Shown: positions 7,480-15,972, counted from the first letter of the stretch. The stretch: 37,297 bases of DNA from Candidatus Rifleibacteriota bacterium (GCA_029565415.1 JAKQOH010000089.1:1-37297); one strand, 5' to 3'. The notes: generated by a model from the letters alone, not told the origin. Numbers and translations: made by a program.

Positions 7480-9141
7480 ATGGGATCGAGTGTGAGGGAG
7501 ATCTTGTCGCACAAGGCCGGGAGGCTGGTGTTTCTTGCGCTCTGGCTGGGGTTGCATGTGTTTTGCCGGACCACGTTTCTGAATGATCCGGGAACGTTCT
7601 CTCACACCGCCTACGGCGAAGCGATGCTGCGACAGGGCAGCCTGCTGCGGGCCGACATCTTTACCAGCAGCCGCCAGGGCCAGCCCTGGATTGCCCAGCA
7701 GTGGCTCGGCGAGATCGTGATGGCCCTGCTGCACCGGATCGCCGGGCTCGACGCGCTTCTGCTGGCCGCCAGCCTGCTCGTCGCGCTGATCTTCAGCTTT
7801 CTCTGGCTCAGACTCTATGAATCCGGCATGCACCTGCTGCTGACGGGCCTGCTGCTGGCGTTCGGCCTGGCATCTGCCTCGATGCAGTTTCTGGTGCGGC
7901 CGTTGCTGTTCACGATGGCAGCCCTGGCGTGGCTGTTCGCCCTGCTCGTCGATGTCGAGGCGGAGCGCCGGCCGGTTTCCCACCTTTGGCGCACGCTCCC
8001 CGTTTTCTGGCTCTGGGCCAACATTCACGGGGGGTATCTCGGCGGGTTCGGCACGCTGGGCCTGTGCGTCGCCGGCTGGGGGATCCTGTATCTGAGCGGC
8101 CGTCGCGGCCCGATCGGAAACGGCCGCCACCTGTTCACCGCCCTGGCCGTCGTTCCGGCGGCGGGCCTGATGTCGGTCCTGGGCCCCTACGGCATCGATC
8201 TGCCCCGCACCTGGGCGACGATCGTCGACTCGCCCCTCGTGCGGCAGTTGATCGTGGAACACCTGCCGTTATATAGCGATGCCAATGCCTTTGCCCCGAC
8301 CTTGCTGGCCATCGTGTATCTCGTGTTTCTCATCTGCTTCTCCGGGCGTTCCCGCCTGGAGGATCCCCTTTCCAGTGGCAATCCGGGCGCATCGCGATGC
8401 GCCCCTACGGATTCTCGCGCCGGCACCTGCGCCGCCGAGGCGGATCGTGATCAGCCCCAATGGGGCTGCCCAGCCGGCACCGTCCGGGTTTCGTGGCTGG
8501 TGCCGGTCGTCTGGTTCCTGCTCGCCGTCGGCCGGGTGCGCCATGCGCCGCTGTTCGGGATCACCGCCGTCATTGCCTTCGCCGAGATGTACCGGGCCTC
8601 GCCCTGGCCCGAGAGCATCGGCTCATCCAAGCCTCTCTACGGCAGAGTGTACGGCCGCCCCGCCCCGCGTCTGCCATTCCGGACGGCGCTGGTGCTGCTC
8701 GCCGTCGGCCTCTGGCTCCAGGCATCCGGCTCGGCGCTGCCGCTGCTCGGCCGGGGCTGGGCGGTTCCGGCGACGGACCGGTGGCCGATGGAGCTGATCC
8801 CGACCATGCGCGTCTTCGCAGATCGCACGGCGCCCGCCGCCTCGGTCTACACCGAGTTCAACCTCGGCTCGTGGGCCGTCGGCGTCGAACCCCGGCTGCG
8901 GGTCTCGATCGACGACCGGTGCGAACTGGCCGGCGATGCGCTGATGCGCGAATACGCCGCCTCGGCCTCGGATACGCGGCTCATCGCCTCCTGGGTGGCG
9001 GGATTCGGCGCCCGGGCCGCCCTCACGACCCCGGACTCCCCCTACGACCGCTGGTTCCGAACCGCGTCCGGCTGGCAGGTGATCGCGACGGCGGAAGCCG
9101 GCATCTGGCACGAGCGGTCCCACTCCGTTTCCGAACAATGA
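7480..9141 (+). CDS. Polytopic membrane protein, GT-C glycosyltransferase-like, with repeat-derived loop
   Basis: The 553-residue protein has roughly ten hydrophobic helices in its first 400 residues and a soluble C-terminal part of about 120 residues. The N-terminal pattern (short helix, then TAYGEAMLRQGSLLRADIF, then PWIAQQWLGEI) resembles GT-C type membrane proteins, in which an acidic loop follows the first helix. I cannot name a substrate. A Cys- and Gly-rich loop at about residues 300-336 is encoded by a palindromic repeat (8385-8452) and looks like an insertion between helices. I chose ATG 7480. A GTG at 7381 lies inside a repeat, and the Shine-Dalgarno signal is weak for both, so the start is uncertain (GTG 7492 is another option). 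Confidence 0.68.
   Translation: MGSSVREILSHKAGRLVFLALWLGLHVFCRTTFLNDPGTFSHTAYGEAMLRQGSLLRADIFTSSRQGQPWIAQQWLGEIVMALLHRIAGLDALLLAASLLVALIFSFLWLRLYESGMHLLLTGLLLAFGLASASMQFLVRPLLFTMAALAWLFALLVDVEAERRPVSHLWRTLPVFWLWANIHGGYLGGFGTLGLCVAGWGILYLSGRRGPIGNGRHLFTALAVVPAAGLMSVLGPYGIDLPRTWATIVDSPLVRQLIVEHLPLYSDANAFAPTLLAIVYLVFLICFSGRSRLEDPLSSGNPGASRCAPTDSRAGTCAAEADRDQPQWGCPAGTVRVSWLVPVVWFLLAVGRVRHAPLFGITAVIAFAEMYRASPWPESIGSSKPLYGRVYGRPAPRLPFRTALVLLAVGLWLQASGSALPLLGRGWAVPATDRWPMELIPTMRVFADRTAPAASVYTEFNLGSWAVGVEPRLRVSIDDRCELAGDALMREYAASASDTRLIASWVAGFGARAALTTPDSPYDRWFRTASGWQVIATAEAGIWHERSHSVSEQ
8385..8452. repeat. Two-hairpin palindromic repeat inside a coding sequence
   Basis: The perfect palindrome GGGCGCATCGCGATGCGCCC (8385-8404) plus CTAC is followed, exactly 30 bases after the CTAC, by GGCGGATCGTGATC (8439-8452), a half-degraded version of palindromes B and C. 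In the intergenic cluster the distance from the CTAC at 7253 to GGCGG at 7284 is also 30 bases. The reading frame of the membrane protein runs through it without a stop. Confidence 0.85.
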
Positions 9142-9219
9142 TCCCAGGCCGCGCTCAACCGCTCCCCCCCTTGCCGGATCCGCTCCCGGCGTGGTAGTAT
9201 CGCACCGAGAAACGGACAT

Positions 9220-9411
9220 ATGCAGGAAGAACGCTGCCCGCTTTGCATGCGCATCAAACAATATGATATTTCGAAGCAGACGTATTACCGGTTCCAGAAC
9301 ACCGAGCGTCTGGTGTGCGACTCTTGCGCGAAGGAAGTCGAGAACCGCCTTCGCCCCACCTGGCAGATCGTCGCAGGCCGGGTGTTTCCCCGCAGCACGA
9401 AGAATGACTGA
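9220..9411 (+). CDS. Small zinc-ribbon-like protein
   Basis: The 63-residue protein has CPLC (residues 6-9) and CDSC (33-36), two Cys pairs spaced like a treble-clef or zinc-ribbon metal site. No other domain fits in the length. The sequence between the pairs is polar and basic (KQYDISKQTYYRFQ). It starts at ATG 9220 after a purine-rich GAGAAACGGAC stretch and ends nine bases before the cheR start, so the two are probably co-transcribed. Function is unknown; such small proteins may bind nucleic acid or a protein partner. Confidence 0.68.
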   Translation: MQEERCPLCMRIKQYDISKQTYYRFQNTERLVCDSCAKEVENRLRPTWQIVAGRVFPRSTKND

Positions 9412-9420
9412 GCGGCCGCG

Positions 9421-10476
9421 GTGAGCCGCTCCCTCACCCCCAACGAATACGCGCAGTTGCGCGATTTTCTCGCGCGCGAGTTCGGCCTGTTCTTCGACGC
9501 CAGCAAGGTCACCTTCCTGGAAAACAGGGTCATGCCGTTCTTCGAAAAGCTGCGCTGCGTCGACATGAACGGCCTGATCACGGCCATCCAGCTCGACCAG
9601 GGGCGGCGCACCGAACTGCTCGACGTGCTGACGACGAACGAGACCTGGTTTTTCCGGCACCCCCGGCATTTCGACATTCTGCGCGACGAGGTGTTCCCGC
9701 CGCTCATCCGGGCCCGCGAACGCGACCAGAAGAAAGCCATTGCGATCTGGTCTGCGGGCTGTTCCATCGGCGCCGAAGCGTATTCGATCGCCATCACGCT
9801 CCGGGAAGTCCTGCGCGATCCATCGGCCTGGAAGATCACCCTCGTCGCGAGCGACATCTCCTCGCTGGCTCTCGAGCGCGCCCGTAAAGGCATCTACTCG
9901 GCCCTCGAACTGAAGCTGCTGTCCAGCATGCTGCTGACCCGGTATTTCATGCCGACCGGCTCCGGCGAGTTCCGGATCAAGCCCGAACTCGCCGGGATGG
10001 TGAGCTTCGAGCAGCTGAATCTGCTCGACACCTGGCCCCAGCGGCGGTTCGACATCATCTTCTGCCGCAACACGATGATCTACTTCAAGGAAACGACCAA
10101 GGCGACGCTGACCGAGCGGTTCTACCAGATTCTCGAGCCGGATGGCGTTTTTTTCACCAGCGCCACCGAAACCCTGCACTGGAAGGGCGAGAACGAGTTC
10201 GAGAAGCTGTTCCTGCACGGGGAATACATCTATCACAAGCGACCGGCCAGCAAGAGCTACGTCTTGTACCGGTTCCACACGCCGTCGGATCTGCTGCGCG
10301 CCCTGAACCTGCTGGTGAAATACAACTACGAATACCAGCTTCTGAACGTGCCGCAGCCGACCCCCGCCTCCCCTCGCAAGGCGCTGTTCGTGCCCAAGGT
10401 GCTCCAGCCGAAGATCGACCAGATGTTCGACGAGGCCCGGCTCCGCAGCGCCGGCTGCGAGGAGTTCCGGAAATAA
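9421..10476 (+). CDS. cheR: CheR-type SAM-dependent methyltransferase
   Basis: The 351-residue protein matches CheR, which methylates glutamates of chemoreceptors using S-adenosylmethionine. The N-terminal all-helical CheR domain covers about residues 1-70. NETWFFRH (73-80) is the family's conserved block, SAGCSIGAEAYSIA (111-124) is the SAM-binding loop, and FDIIFCRNTMIYF (about 210-222) is the hallmark motif near the active site. About 85 extra residues follow the methyltransferase core and match no CheR part I know. It starts at a GTG with a poor ribosome-binding site, nine bases after the zinc-ribbon gene. No cheB, cheA or receptor gene is in the window, so it may serve a non-flagellar, pilus-related or stand-alone pathway. 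Confidence 0.9.
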   Translation: MSRSLTPNEYAQLRDFLAREFGLFFDASKVTFLENRVMPFFEKLRCVDMNGLITAIQLDQGRRTELLDVLTTNETWFFRHPRHFDILRDEVFPPLIRARERDQKKAIAIWSAGCSIGAEAYSIAITLREVLRDPSAWKITLVASDISSLALERARKGIYSALELKLLSSMLLTRYFMPTGSGEFRIKPELAGMVSFEQLNLLDTWPQRRFDIIFCRNTMIYFKETTKATLTERFYQILEPDGVFFTSATETLHWKGENEFEKLFLHGEYIYHKRPASKSYVLYRFHTPSDLLRALNLLVKYNYEYQLLNVPQPTPASPRKALFVPKVLQPKIDQMFDEARLRSAGCEEFRK

Positions 10477-10491
10477 CCCTACACCCTCCGG

Positions 10492-10520
10492 CCCCCTTTG
10501 CCGATAAACGGGAAAGGGGG
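10492..10520 (+). promoter_or_regulatory. Hairpin covering the NUDIX ribosome-binding site
   Basis: CCCCCTTTGCCG (10492-10503) pairs with CGGGAAAGGGGG (10509-10520) around ATAAA with one mismatch. The right arm contains the AAGGGGG ribosome-binding site of the NUDIX gene, whose ATG is at 10526. Folding would hide the site, suggesting translational control or a leaky terminator after cheR. It has no U-tract. Confidence 0.5.
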
Positions 10521-10525
10521 ACCAT

Positions 10526-10984
10526 ATGCTCGAACCGTCCGTTCCGTTCGTCCGTGTCCGTGTGACGGTCGTGCTGCGCCATGCAGACGGCCGGCTGTGT
10601 TTCGTGCGGCATCTCAAGCAGGGCCGCCGGTACTGGCTCCTGCCCGGAGGCGGCCAGCAGCCCTTCGAGCCTCTCGAGGAGGCAGCGCGGCGCGAGATTC
10701 ACGAAGAGCTGCGCATCTCGGTTTCCGGACTGAACTTCCTCGCGATGCGCGAGACGATGAGCAGCGCGGCCGGCCGGCATATCCAATTCCCGATCTTCGA
10801 GGCCGTCGGCCCCGACTTCTCGACGCTGGAGCCCGGTGAGGACCCCCGCGTCGAAGGCATCGACTTTTTCACGGCGGAAGAGCTGGCCAACCGTCCGATC
10901 TTCCCGAACATGGAGGATGACATCCTCAGGCTGGCGCGCGGAGAGCGGATAGCGCCGTTCCGCACCCTGGAATGGGTTCCCTGA
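10526..10984 (+). CDS. NUDIX hydrolase
   Basis: The 152-residue protein has a NUDIX box at residues 42-64: G42, E48, then R56-E57-x-x-E60-E61, matching GX5EX7REUXEEXGU except that the last Gly is Arg63. This motif binds divalent metal and cleaves nucleoside-diphosphate-linked substrates. The beta strands VRVTVVLRHADGRLCFVRH and WLLPGGG before the box are typical. The substrate cannot be told; sequences with a YWLLPGGG start are often nucleotide-sanitising or (d)NTP/sugar-nucleotide hydrolases. It lies between cheR (49-base gap) and the long TPR gene (16-base gap) on the same strand. The ATG at 10526 is preceded by GGGGGACCAT and a hairpin. Confidence 0.88.
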   Translation: MLEPSVPFVRVRVTVVLRHADGRLCFVRHLKQGRRYWLLPGGGQQPFEPLEEAARREIHEELRISVSGLNFLAMRETMSSAAGRHIQFPIFEAVGPDFSTLEPGEDPRVEGIDFFTAEELANRPIFPNMEDDILRLARGERIAPFRTLEWVP

Positions 10985-11000
10985 GCACCTGGAGGCGCGT

Positions 11001-13571
11001 ATGATCGACAGGAAAAACGAACAGATCATCACCGATTGCAAGAAGCGCATCGCGGCCAATCCCCGCGATTTTTTCGCGTATTACCAGCTCGCGCGTGCGC
11101 TCGAAATGACGGGCGAGACGGACAACGCGATCGGCGTCTATCGTGAAGCGCTGGCGATCAACCCCAAAGACGCGTATGCCCACAACTTTCTCGGCCTGGC
11201 CTACCGGAACAAGGGCATGGTCAACGAGGCCCTCACCGAGTTCAAGAAGGCGATCATGTTCAACACGAACTATGCCTTCCCCTATGCGAACCTCGGGATC
11301 ATCTACAAGCAGAAGGGCATGTTCGACGAGGCGATCATCCGGTTCAAGAAGGCGATCTCGCTCAAGCCGGATTTCGCCTTCTCGCATCTGCAATTGGGCC
11401 TGATCTACAAGCTCAAGAAGCTGTACGACGAGGCGATCATCCGGTTCCGGAACGCGATCGATCTGAACCACGATTACGCCTACGCACATTTCGCGCTCGG
11501 TTCGACGTATCTCGAGATCGGCCGCGCCCGCAAGGCTACGGTCGAGTTCAAGAAAGCCGTCATCCTCAACCCGCAGGACTCGTATTCGCTGAGCCAGCTC
11601 GGCCGGGCGATGATCCATCTCAAGCAGTACGACGAGGCGGTCTCGGTGCTGCGCCAGTCGGTCGAGCTGAATCCCGACAACGCGTTCACGCACCTCAACA
11701 TCGGCCTCGCCCACTTCCACGCCGGACGTCATGACGAGGCGATCGAGGCGCTCAAGCGCGTGCTCGACATCAGCCCCGACCTGGTCGAGGCCCGGGTGAT
11801 GCTCGGCCAGGCCTTCCTGCGCAAATCGATGGACGACGCGGCCCTGCAGGAGTTCCGGCGGGCGCTCAAGACGGATCCGAAGTATCCCCGGATTCATTTT
11901 CACATCGGGACGGTGCTGCGCAAAAAGAACGAATCCCAGAAAGCCATCGACGAGTTCAAACTCGAGAACGCCGTGAACCCGAACGATGCCGAGCTGCACT
12001 TCAATCTCGGCCTCGCCTACAAGGATCGCGGCATGCTCGACGAGGCGGTCGGAGAGCTGAAGCGGGCGCTGTATCTCGACGCCGGTCTCTCCCGTTCCCA
12101 CGATATGCTGGGCGAGATCTACGACGTGAAGGGCCAGTGCGACCAGGCCGTCTCCCACTGGCGCAAGGCCGCCGAGCTGCGCAAGAAGGGCGAGGCGCGC
12201 GACACGGTCGAGAAGCCGCCGGTTCCGATGAAGACCCGGTCCGAACTCGACCTGATGATCGAGCGGTACCGCGCCGAGGTGCTGTCGAACCCCGACAATG
12301 CCGAGGCCCATTACAAGCTGGCCTCCGCCTTCAAGAACAAGGAGATGTTCGACGAGGCGATCATCGAGTTCCGCAAGGTGCTTTCGCTGAACCCCTACGA
12401 CTCGTTCGCGCATTATAATCTTGAAGTTATATATCGCCTGAAAGGCATCGACGACCAGAATCTCGTCCGGTGGAAGCGGTCGGTCTCGATCAATCCAGAG
12501 AATGCCGGCGCCCATTACCGGCTCGGCCTGGCGTTTAAGGAAAAGGGCATGCTGGACGAGGCGATCCGCGAATGGGAAAAGGCGATCGCGCTCGACCCCG
12601 ACTTTTCGCACGCGCACTTGCAGCTCGGTATCGCGTACAAGAGCACCGGCCATTCGGACGAGGCGATGAAGGCCTGGAAACGCACCGTGGAGATCGATCC
12701 CGAGTTCCAGGAAGCGTTCATGCACCTGGGCAAGGCGTATCTCAACCAGGGCATGCTCGACGAGGCCGTGACGGCGATCCAGAAGATCATCCGGCTCAAG
12801 CCCGACGACGTCGAGAGCCGGTTCATCCTCGGCCTGATCTACAAGAACAATGGCATGATCGAACAGGCCCGCGACACGTTCGAGGCGCTGCTCGGTGTGA
12901 AGGAAGACCACGTGCCCTGCCTCGTGAACCTCGGGGCGGTGTACAAGAACCTGAATCAGCTCGAAAACTCGCTCAACTGCCTGATGATGGCGGTGCGGCT
13001 GGACGACAAGCAGTTCTTCGCCCACTACCTGCTCGGCACGGTGTACCGTGCCCTGGGGGTGTTCGAGAAGGCCGAGGAGTCGTTCAAGAAGTCGATCACG
13101 CTGAATCCCGACGATGCGTTCTCGCAGTACAGCCTCGGGGTCATCTACAAGAACTCGGGCCGGCTGCCGCTGGCGATCAAGGCGTTCTCGCGGGCGATCG
13201 AGCTCGATTCGGACGACGGCTACTCGTTCTCCCACCTCGGCCTCTCGCTCTATGAGCAGGGACAACTGAGCGATGCGATCAACGCGTTCCGGCGGTCGGT
13301 CGAGATCAACCCGGAAGACACGTATGCCCTCTACAACCTCGGCATGGCGCTGATGGATGCGCACGACACGGATGCCGCGATCGAGGTGCTCGTGAAGGTC
13401 GTGAACCTCGCGCCCGAGGATCCGTATGCCTGCTTCAACCTCGGCCAGGCCTACGAGGAAAAAGCCCTGATGCCCGAGGCAAAGGCCTGCTATCTGCGGG
13501 CGCAGCAGCACGCGCCGAAGAACAGCCAGATCTCGCGGTTCGTCCAGGAAGCCGTGGCTCGGCTCAAATAA
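11001..13571 (+). CDS. Long TPR-repeat protein (about two dozen repeats)
   Basis: The 856-residue protein is made almost entirely of 34-residue tetratricopeptide repeats with the W/Y-x-L-G-x-x-Y and A-x-x-x-F/Y-x-x-A-x-x-L-x-P pattern (for example YAFPYANLGIIYKQKGMFDE). There is no signal peptide or membrane helix, so it should be cytoplasmic and act as a scaffold. A linker rich in Lys, Glu and Pro (about 397-415) divides it into two arrays, the second opening much like the first. Codons at 12411-12435 are strikingly AT-rich compared with the rest. GGAGG five bases before ATG 11001 supports the start. The next gene begins 15 bases after its stop. Confidence 0.93.
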   Translation: MIDRKNEQIITDCKKRIAANPRDFFAYYQLARALEMTGETDNAIGVYREALAINPKDAYAHNFLGLAYRNKGMVNEALTEFKKAIMFNTNYAFPYANLGIIYKQKGMFDEAIIRFKKAISLKPDFAFSHLQLGLIYKLKKLYDEAIIRFRNAIDLNHDYAYAHFALGSTYLEIGRARKATVEFKKAVILNPQDSYSLSQLGRAMIHLKQYDEAVSVLRQSVELNPDNAFTHLNIGLAHFHAGRHDEAIEALKRVLDISPDLVEARVMLGQAFLRKSMDDAALQEFRRALKTDPKYPRIHFHIGTVLRKKNESQKAIDEFKLENAVNPNDAELHFNLGLAYKDRGMLDEAVGELKRALYLDAGLSRSHDMLGEIYDVKGQCDQAVSHWRKAAELRKKGEARDTVEKPPVPMKTRSELDLMIERYRAEVLSNPDNAEAHYKLASAFKNKEMFDEAIIEFRKVLSLNPYDSFAHYNLEVIYRLKGIDDQNLVRWKRSVSINPENAGAHYRLGLAFKEKGMLDEAIREWEKAIALDPDFSHAHLQLGIAYKSTGHSDEAMKAWKRTVEIDPEFQEAFMHLGKAYLNQGMLDEAVTAIQKIIRLKPDDVESRFILGLIYKNNGMIEQARDTFEALLGVKEDHVPCLVNLGAVYKNLNQLENSLNCLMMAVRLDDKQFFAHYLLGTVYRALGVFEKAEESFKKSITLNPDDAFSQYSLGVIYKNSGRLPLAIKAFSRAIELDSDDGYSFSHLGLSLYEQGQLSDAINAFRRSVEINPEDTYALYNLGMALMDAHDTDAAIEVLVKVVNLAPEDPYACFNLGQAYEEKALMPEAKACYLRAQQHAPKNSQISRFVQEAVARLK

Positions 13572-13586
13572 CGGGGGGGAAACCGG

Positions 13587-15575
13587 ATGCGCGCATTCCT
13601 CAGGAATCATGCCCTGGTCGTGCTTTTCGCCGGCCTGGGGGCGCTTGCCGCCCTGATCGGATGCGATGCCGACAACAACGTCACCCCGCGGGAAGGCGAA
13701 CTCCAGGGAACGGTGTATTCCAAAGCAGGGAAAGCCCTTTCCGAGGTGCTCGTCAGCTGGGCATATGACCCGACCAGGTGGGGGAAGAGCGGCACCGACG
13801 GCACGTTCCATGTCTCGGGAGTCGGATTCGGCGAACAGGTGTTCGTCGCGCAGAAATCCGGCTACCGCGCGACCAGTTTCCGCGCGAATATTTTCTCAGG
13901 GGCCATTTCCACGATTTCGAAGGTCGAGATGGAAACGGCCAGCTTCGATTACCGGAACATCAAGGTCGAGGAGGTTTCCGCCACCCACGCCGTGATTTCG
14001 TGGCAAACCACCGACTATACCAACGGCCTCGTCGAGTACGGCGAGTCGGACGCGTTCGGCAGGTATGTGAACGAGCCCCAGGGAGTTTATGCCACGACGC
14101 ATCGGGTGACGATTCCCGGGCTCAAGGCGGCGAAGCAGTATTTCTTCCGGATCGTCGCCTCCCGCCAGGGACGGGAGTCGGAAACCTCGGTGACGGGCAG
14201 CTTCATGACCCTCTCGACGCTCGAGGACGCGACCGTGCCGGCGCCGCCGGCCGATGCCGCGATCGCCGTTTCCGAAATTCCCAACCAGGTCACGGTGTTC
14301 TGGGGGGCAAACTCCGAAACGGACCTGAAAGGCTACCGCATTTACCGGTCGGAGCTGCCGTCCGTCGGGTATTCGCTCGTGACCGACACGCTCATCGCCA
14401 AAGGGCAGGAGCGGTTCATCGACACGACGGTCAAGACCGGGATGAAGTATCACTACCGCGTCACGGCGGTCGACCAGGCGGGGAACGAAAGCGGCCCGTC
14501 CGAGATCGTCTCGATGGTCATCCCCGGCCAGGTCACGGAGCATGTGGCATGGACGCTCGCAAACAGCCCGTTCGTCCTTCCCGGCGACCTGACGGTGACG
14601 GATATCGGCAAACTGACGATCGATCCCGGCGTCGTGGTGAAGATGGCGGAAGCCGATTCTCTACGGGCAAACGACTCGGCGAAGGTCGAGATCCGGGTCG
14701 AGGGCGGGGTTCTTGTCGCAAGCACGAGCCGGGAACAACCGATCGTCTTCACTTCCGATGCCCCCGTTCCCTCTGCCGGCAACTGGGGCGGCATCACGAT
14801 CACCGACTCCGCCGACGCGTCGACGGCCCTGTGCGGCGTCACGATCGCCTATGCGGGCACCGGCCTGAAGCTGGAAAAAGCGCTCGGCAGCTTCCGGAAC
14901 GTCACCCTCGATCATTGCACGCTTGGTCTCGAAGCTCGATCCTGCGACGGGCTCTCGCTTGCCGGGTTCCGATCGACCTACTCCCCGACCGGTATGAAGC
15001 TGGTGGAGAACACGGGACTGACCCTGCAAGACTCGAGTTTCAGTCATGGGCAGACCGGTGTCGATGCCAGCCGGAACGAAACCTCGACCTACTCGGGCAA
15101 CAACTTCTTCGATTGGTCAGGGGTCGGTCTGTCCTGTGGGGACACCGGCGGCACCGTGAACATCGTGAACAATCTCTTCGTGACTGCCACGGGGCTCGGG
15201 CTGCGCGTGATGGAGCAGGCATCGACGATTCGGTACAACACCTTCGATGCGGCGTATGGCATCCAGGTCGTGAACGGCATTCCCATCATTGAGAAGAATA
15301 TCCTCGTGGCCCAGAGAAGCTACACCGGCCAAGGATTCAAGGGGATCGAGAATATCGGCGGCCAGACCACACCTCCGGTTTTCGGCCCGAACGATGTGTA
15401 CGGCTTTCCCGACGGCAGCAGCCATATCGGGTGTGCCTCTGCATCGGGAAGCCTTGCTTCCGCCCCGCTGTTCGTCAAGGATTTCGGGGGTGGAGCGAAT
15501 GATTACCGGCTCGAGCAGCCTTTCCCGTCGAGTACCGATCAGTGGGGAATTCAGCGAACTTCGGCACCGGAGTGA
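13587..15575 (+). CDS. Lipoprotein with FN3 domains and right-handed beta-helix
   Basis: The 662-residue protein has a lipoprotein signal (LIGC, Cys26). Asp follows at +2, which in enterobacteria keeps lipoproteins in the inner membrane; whether the rule holds here is unknown. A carboxypeptidase-regulatory-like beta-sandwich covers about residues 38-110 (GELQGTVYSKAG). Two fibronectin type III domains follow, about 115-208 and 215-310, the second with YRIYRSE and YHYRVTAVDQAGN. A long section from about 315 to 640 has the repeated short strands and N/G turns of a parallel beta-helix. The protein is likely an envelope adhesin or carbohydrate-binding scaffold. GGGGGGGA ends six bases before ATG 13587. 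Confidence 0.85.
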   Translation: MRAFLRNHALVVLFAGLGALAALIGCDADNNVTPREGELQGTVYSKAGKALSEVLVSWAYDPTRWGKSGTDGTFHVSGVGFGEQVFVAQKSGYRATSFRANIFSGAISTISKVEMETASFDYRNIKVEEVSATHAVISWQTTDYTNGLVEYGESDAFGRYVNEPQGVYATTHRVTIPGLKAAKQYFFRIVASRQGRESETSVTGSFMTLSTLEDATVPAPPADAAIAVSEIPNQVTVFWGANSETDLKGYRIYRSELPSVGYSLVTDTLIAKGQERFIDTTVKTGMKYHYRVTAVDQAGNESGPSEIVSMVIPGQVTEHVAWTLANSPFVLPGDLTVTDIGKLTIDPGVVVKMAEADSLRANDSAKVEIRVEGGVLVASTSREQPIVFTSDAPVPSAGNWGGITITDSADASTALCGVTIAYAGTGLKLEKALGSFRNVTLDHCTLGLEARSCDGLSLAGFRSTYSPTGMKLVENTGLTLQDSSFSHGQTGVDASRNETSTYSGNNFFDWSGVGLSCGDTGGTVNIVNNLFVTATGLGLRVMEQASTIRYNTFDAAYGIQVVNGIPIIEKNILVAQRSYTGQGFKGIENIGGQTTPPVFGPNDVYGFPDGSSHIGCASASGSLASAPLFVKDFGGGANDYRLEQPFPSSTDQWGIQRTSAPE

Positions 15576-15708
15576 GGAATACCGCACCGGAATATCTCCC
15601 CAAATTTCGCGGCATAAATACCTCGCAAGTATTTTCCAGCCACAGTGGTTTTTTCGATTCGTCCTATGGTATAGTTCTCATTGAGAGGTCGATCCGGTTG
15701 CCGCAAGG

Positions 15709-15725
15709 TTGGCACACGGGTTGCA
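15709..15725 (+). promoter_or_regulatory. Sigma-54 (RpoN) -24/-12 promoter of Flp-like pilin 1
   Basis: TTGGCACACGGGTTGCA matches the consensus TTGGCACGNNNNTTGCW at nearly every position, with GG at 15711-15712 and GC at 15723-15724, exactly the required spacing. Transcription would start near 15736, giving a leader of about 38 bases that contains AGGAGG at 15761-15766. An inverted pair AAATAC/GTATTT (15616-15621, 15629-15634) lies about 75-95 bases upstream and could be an activator site. Confidence 0.82.
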
Positions 15726-15760
15726 CTAACTCAAAGTGGCACGCAAGCCAAAATCGAAGC

Positions 15761-15766
15761 AGGAGG
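15761..15766 (+). promoter_or_regulatory. Strong ribosome-binding site of Flp-like pilin 1
   Basis: AGGAGG lies seven bases before ATG 15774. It decides the start, ruling out the longer frame from 15681, and predicts high translation, as expected for a major pilin. Confidence 0.85.
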
Positions 15767-15773
15767 AACTCAT

Positions 15774-15944
15774 ATGAATCTGATTCAGCGCTTTGTTCGG
15801 GAAGAAGAAGGCCAGGGCCTTGTTGAGTACGCTCTGATCATCGGCCTCATCGCCGTTCTCGCCATCGTTGCTCTGTCGTTCGCGGGCAACAAGGTCAGCG
15901 GCATGCTCGGCTACATCGGCACCCAGCTCACCACTGGCTCCTAA
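15774..15944 (+). CDS. Flp-family type IVb pilin 1
   Basis: The 56-residue prepilin has a 13-residue basic/acidic leader, cleavage after Gly13, and QGLVEY at the mature N-terminus with Glu5-Tyr6, the signature of Flp/Fap pilins. A single hydrophobic helix (ALIIGLIAVLAIVALSFAG) and a short tail leave about 43 mature residues, normal for Flp. It stands alone: a sigma-54 promoter precedes it and a strong terminator follows at 15973, so it makes a short monocistronic mRNA, as major pilin genes often do. No Tad/Cpa assembly gene is in the window; the nearest assembly genes are pilB- and pilC-like at 34113 and 36017. Confidence 0.93.
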   Translation: MNLIQRFVREEEGQGLVEYALIIGLIAVLAIVALSFAGNKVSGMLGYIGTQLTTGS

Positions 15945-15972
15945 TAGATCACAAGGCCTGCAAAGGCCCAAT

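Noticed and set aside
8623..10617. A 664-codon minus-strand frame opposite the membrane protein C-terminus and cheR
   Set aside because: It crosses several real plus-strand genes; CheR and zinc-ribbon motifs prove the plus strand codes.
10926..13811. A 961-codon open frame on the minus strand opposite the long TPR gene
   Set aside because: It mirrors the 34-residue repeat periodicity of the TPR gene, has no ribosome-binding site or known domain, and arises from GC-rich codons of the real gene.
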